From DTU013 sp964512095 (GTDB taxonomy: Bacteria > Bacillota > Clostridia > Acetivibrionales > DTU013): DNA of 13,832 nucleotides. This document shows, piece by piece, positions 13,740 to 13,832 of the stretch. The position numbers and the translations under genes were made by a program. Within the stretch, counting starts at the first letter, position 1. The number at the start of each line of letters is the position of its first letter. A model generated the notes under the pieces. It was not told the origin of the DNA, did not search any database, and saw only the letters and a list, made by a program, of their open reading frames with translations. The stretch lies in the NCBI GenBank assembly GCA_964512095.1, contig CAZEIH010000059.1, positions 1 to 13,832 on the forward strand, given 5' to 3'.

Positions 13740-13804
13740 TTTCTGGGGACGTTTCTGCTTTTTTGATTTCTGTTTCTTTCTGGGGACATTTCTGCTTTTT
13801 TGAT
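13740..13804. repeat. 37-bp direct repeat, two copies at the window end
   Basis: tttctggggacgtttctgct begins the copy at 13740-13767, and the same block with a single change (gacg to gaca) begins at 13777-13804; the period is 37. GGGGACG-type intergenic repeats are familiar in Clostridia, in my general knowledge. The array may continue beyond the window edge. No gene is seen from 13728 to 13832. Confidence 0.85.
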
Positions 13805-13832
13805 AATTTATCTCACACATTATTCAAATAAC

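Overview
The window looks like chromosomal DNA of a spore-forming, low-to-mid GC member of the Bacillota, most likely class Clostridia. The reasons are: strong AGGAGG-type ribosome binding sites with some TTG starts, a tryptophan T-box leader, a PyrR-type attenuator, a CotF-like spore coat gene, a YtvI-like sporulation membrane protein, and a membrane pyrophosphatase. The species cannot be named from sequence alone.

Layout. 1-994: a permuted NlpC/P60-like (YiiX-type) cysteine hydrolase flanked by inverted copies of one long perfect palindrome; the left copy is cut by the window edge. 995-2551: a promoter, an undescribed leader with a terminator-like hairpin and a possible small ORF, then a CNNM/CorC-family (hemolysin-like) ion transporter. 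2559-4986 (minus strand): a compact trpB-trpA operon driven by a TTGACA promoter and a T-box leader with a UGG (Trp) specifier; a dispersed repeat lies between the T-box terminator and trpB. 5163-5320: a structured 45-bp imperfect tandem repeat. 5323-7350 (minus): a MutT-like Nudix hydrolase coupled behind a Na/Pi cotransporter-PhoU fusion. 7351-7577: a divergent promoter region. 7578-9389 (plus): a YtvI/AI-2E family membrane protein, then a CotF-like coat protein with an internal Gln/Gly/Ser-rich repeat. 9497-9533: a bidirectional terminator. 9581-11653 (minus): a 690-aa membrane pyrophosphatase with the K+-independent signature. 11654-12220: a divergent control region holding the second copy of the dispersed repeat, a strong promoter and a PyrR-like attenuator. 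12221-13684 (plus): a uracil/xanthine permease of the NCS2 family with a strong terminator, followed by 37-bp direct repeats at the window end.

How the genes relate. Most are independent housekeeping units. The best supported regulation is charged-tRNA(Trp) sensing for trpBA and probable UMP/PyrR control of the permease. YtvI and the coat protein may form a sporulation-linked pair. Phosphate transport (Na/Pi-PhoU) and pyrophosphate hydrolysis coupled to ion pumping are thematically linked but not in one operon.

I see no convincing new defence, secretion or biosynthetic system. The most unusual material is non-coding: the long palindromes around the hydrolase gene, the leader of the CorC-family gene, the dispersed repeat inside the trpBA leader transcript, and the 45-bp tandem repeats.
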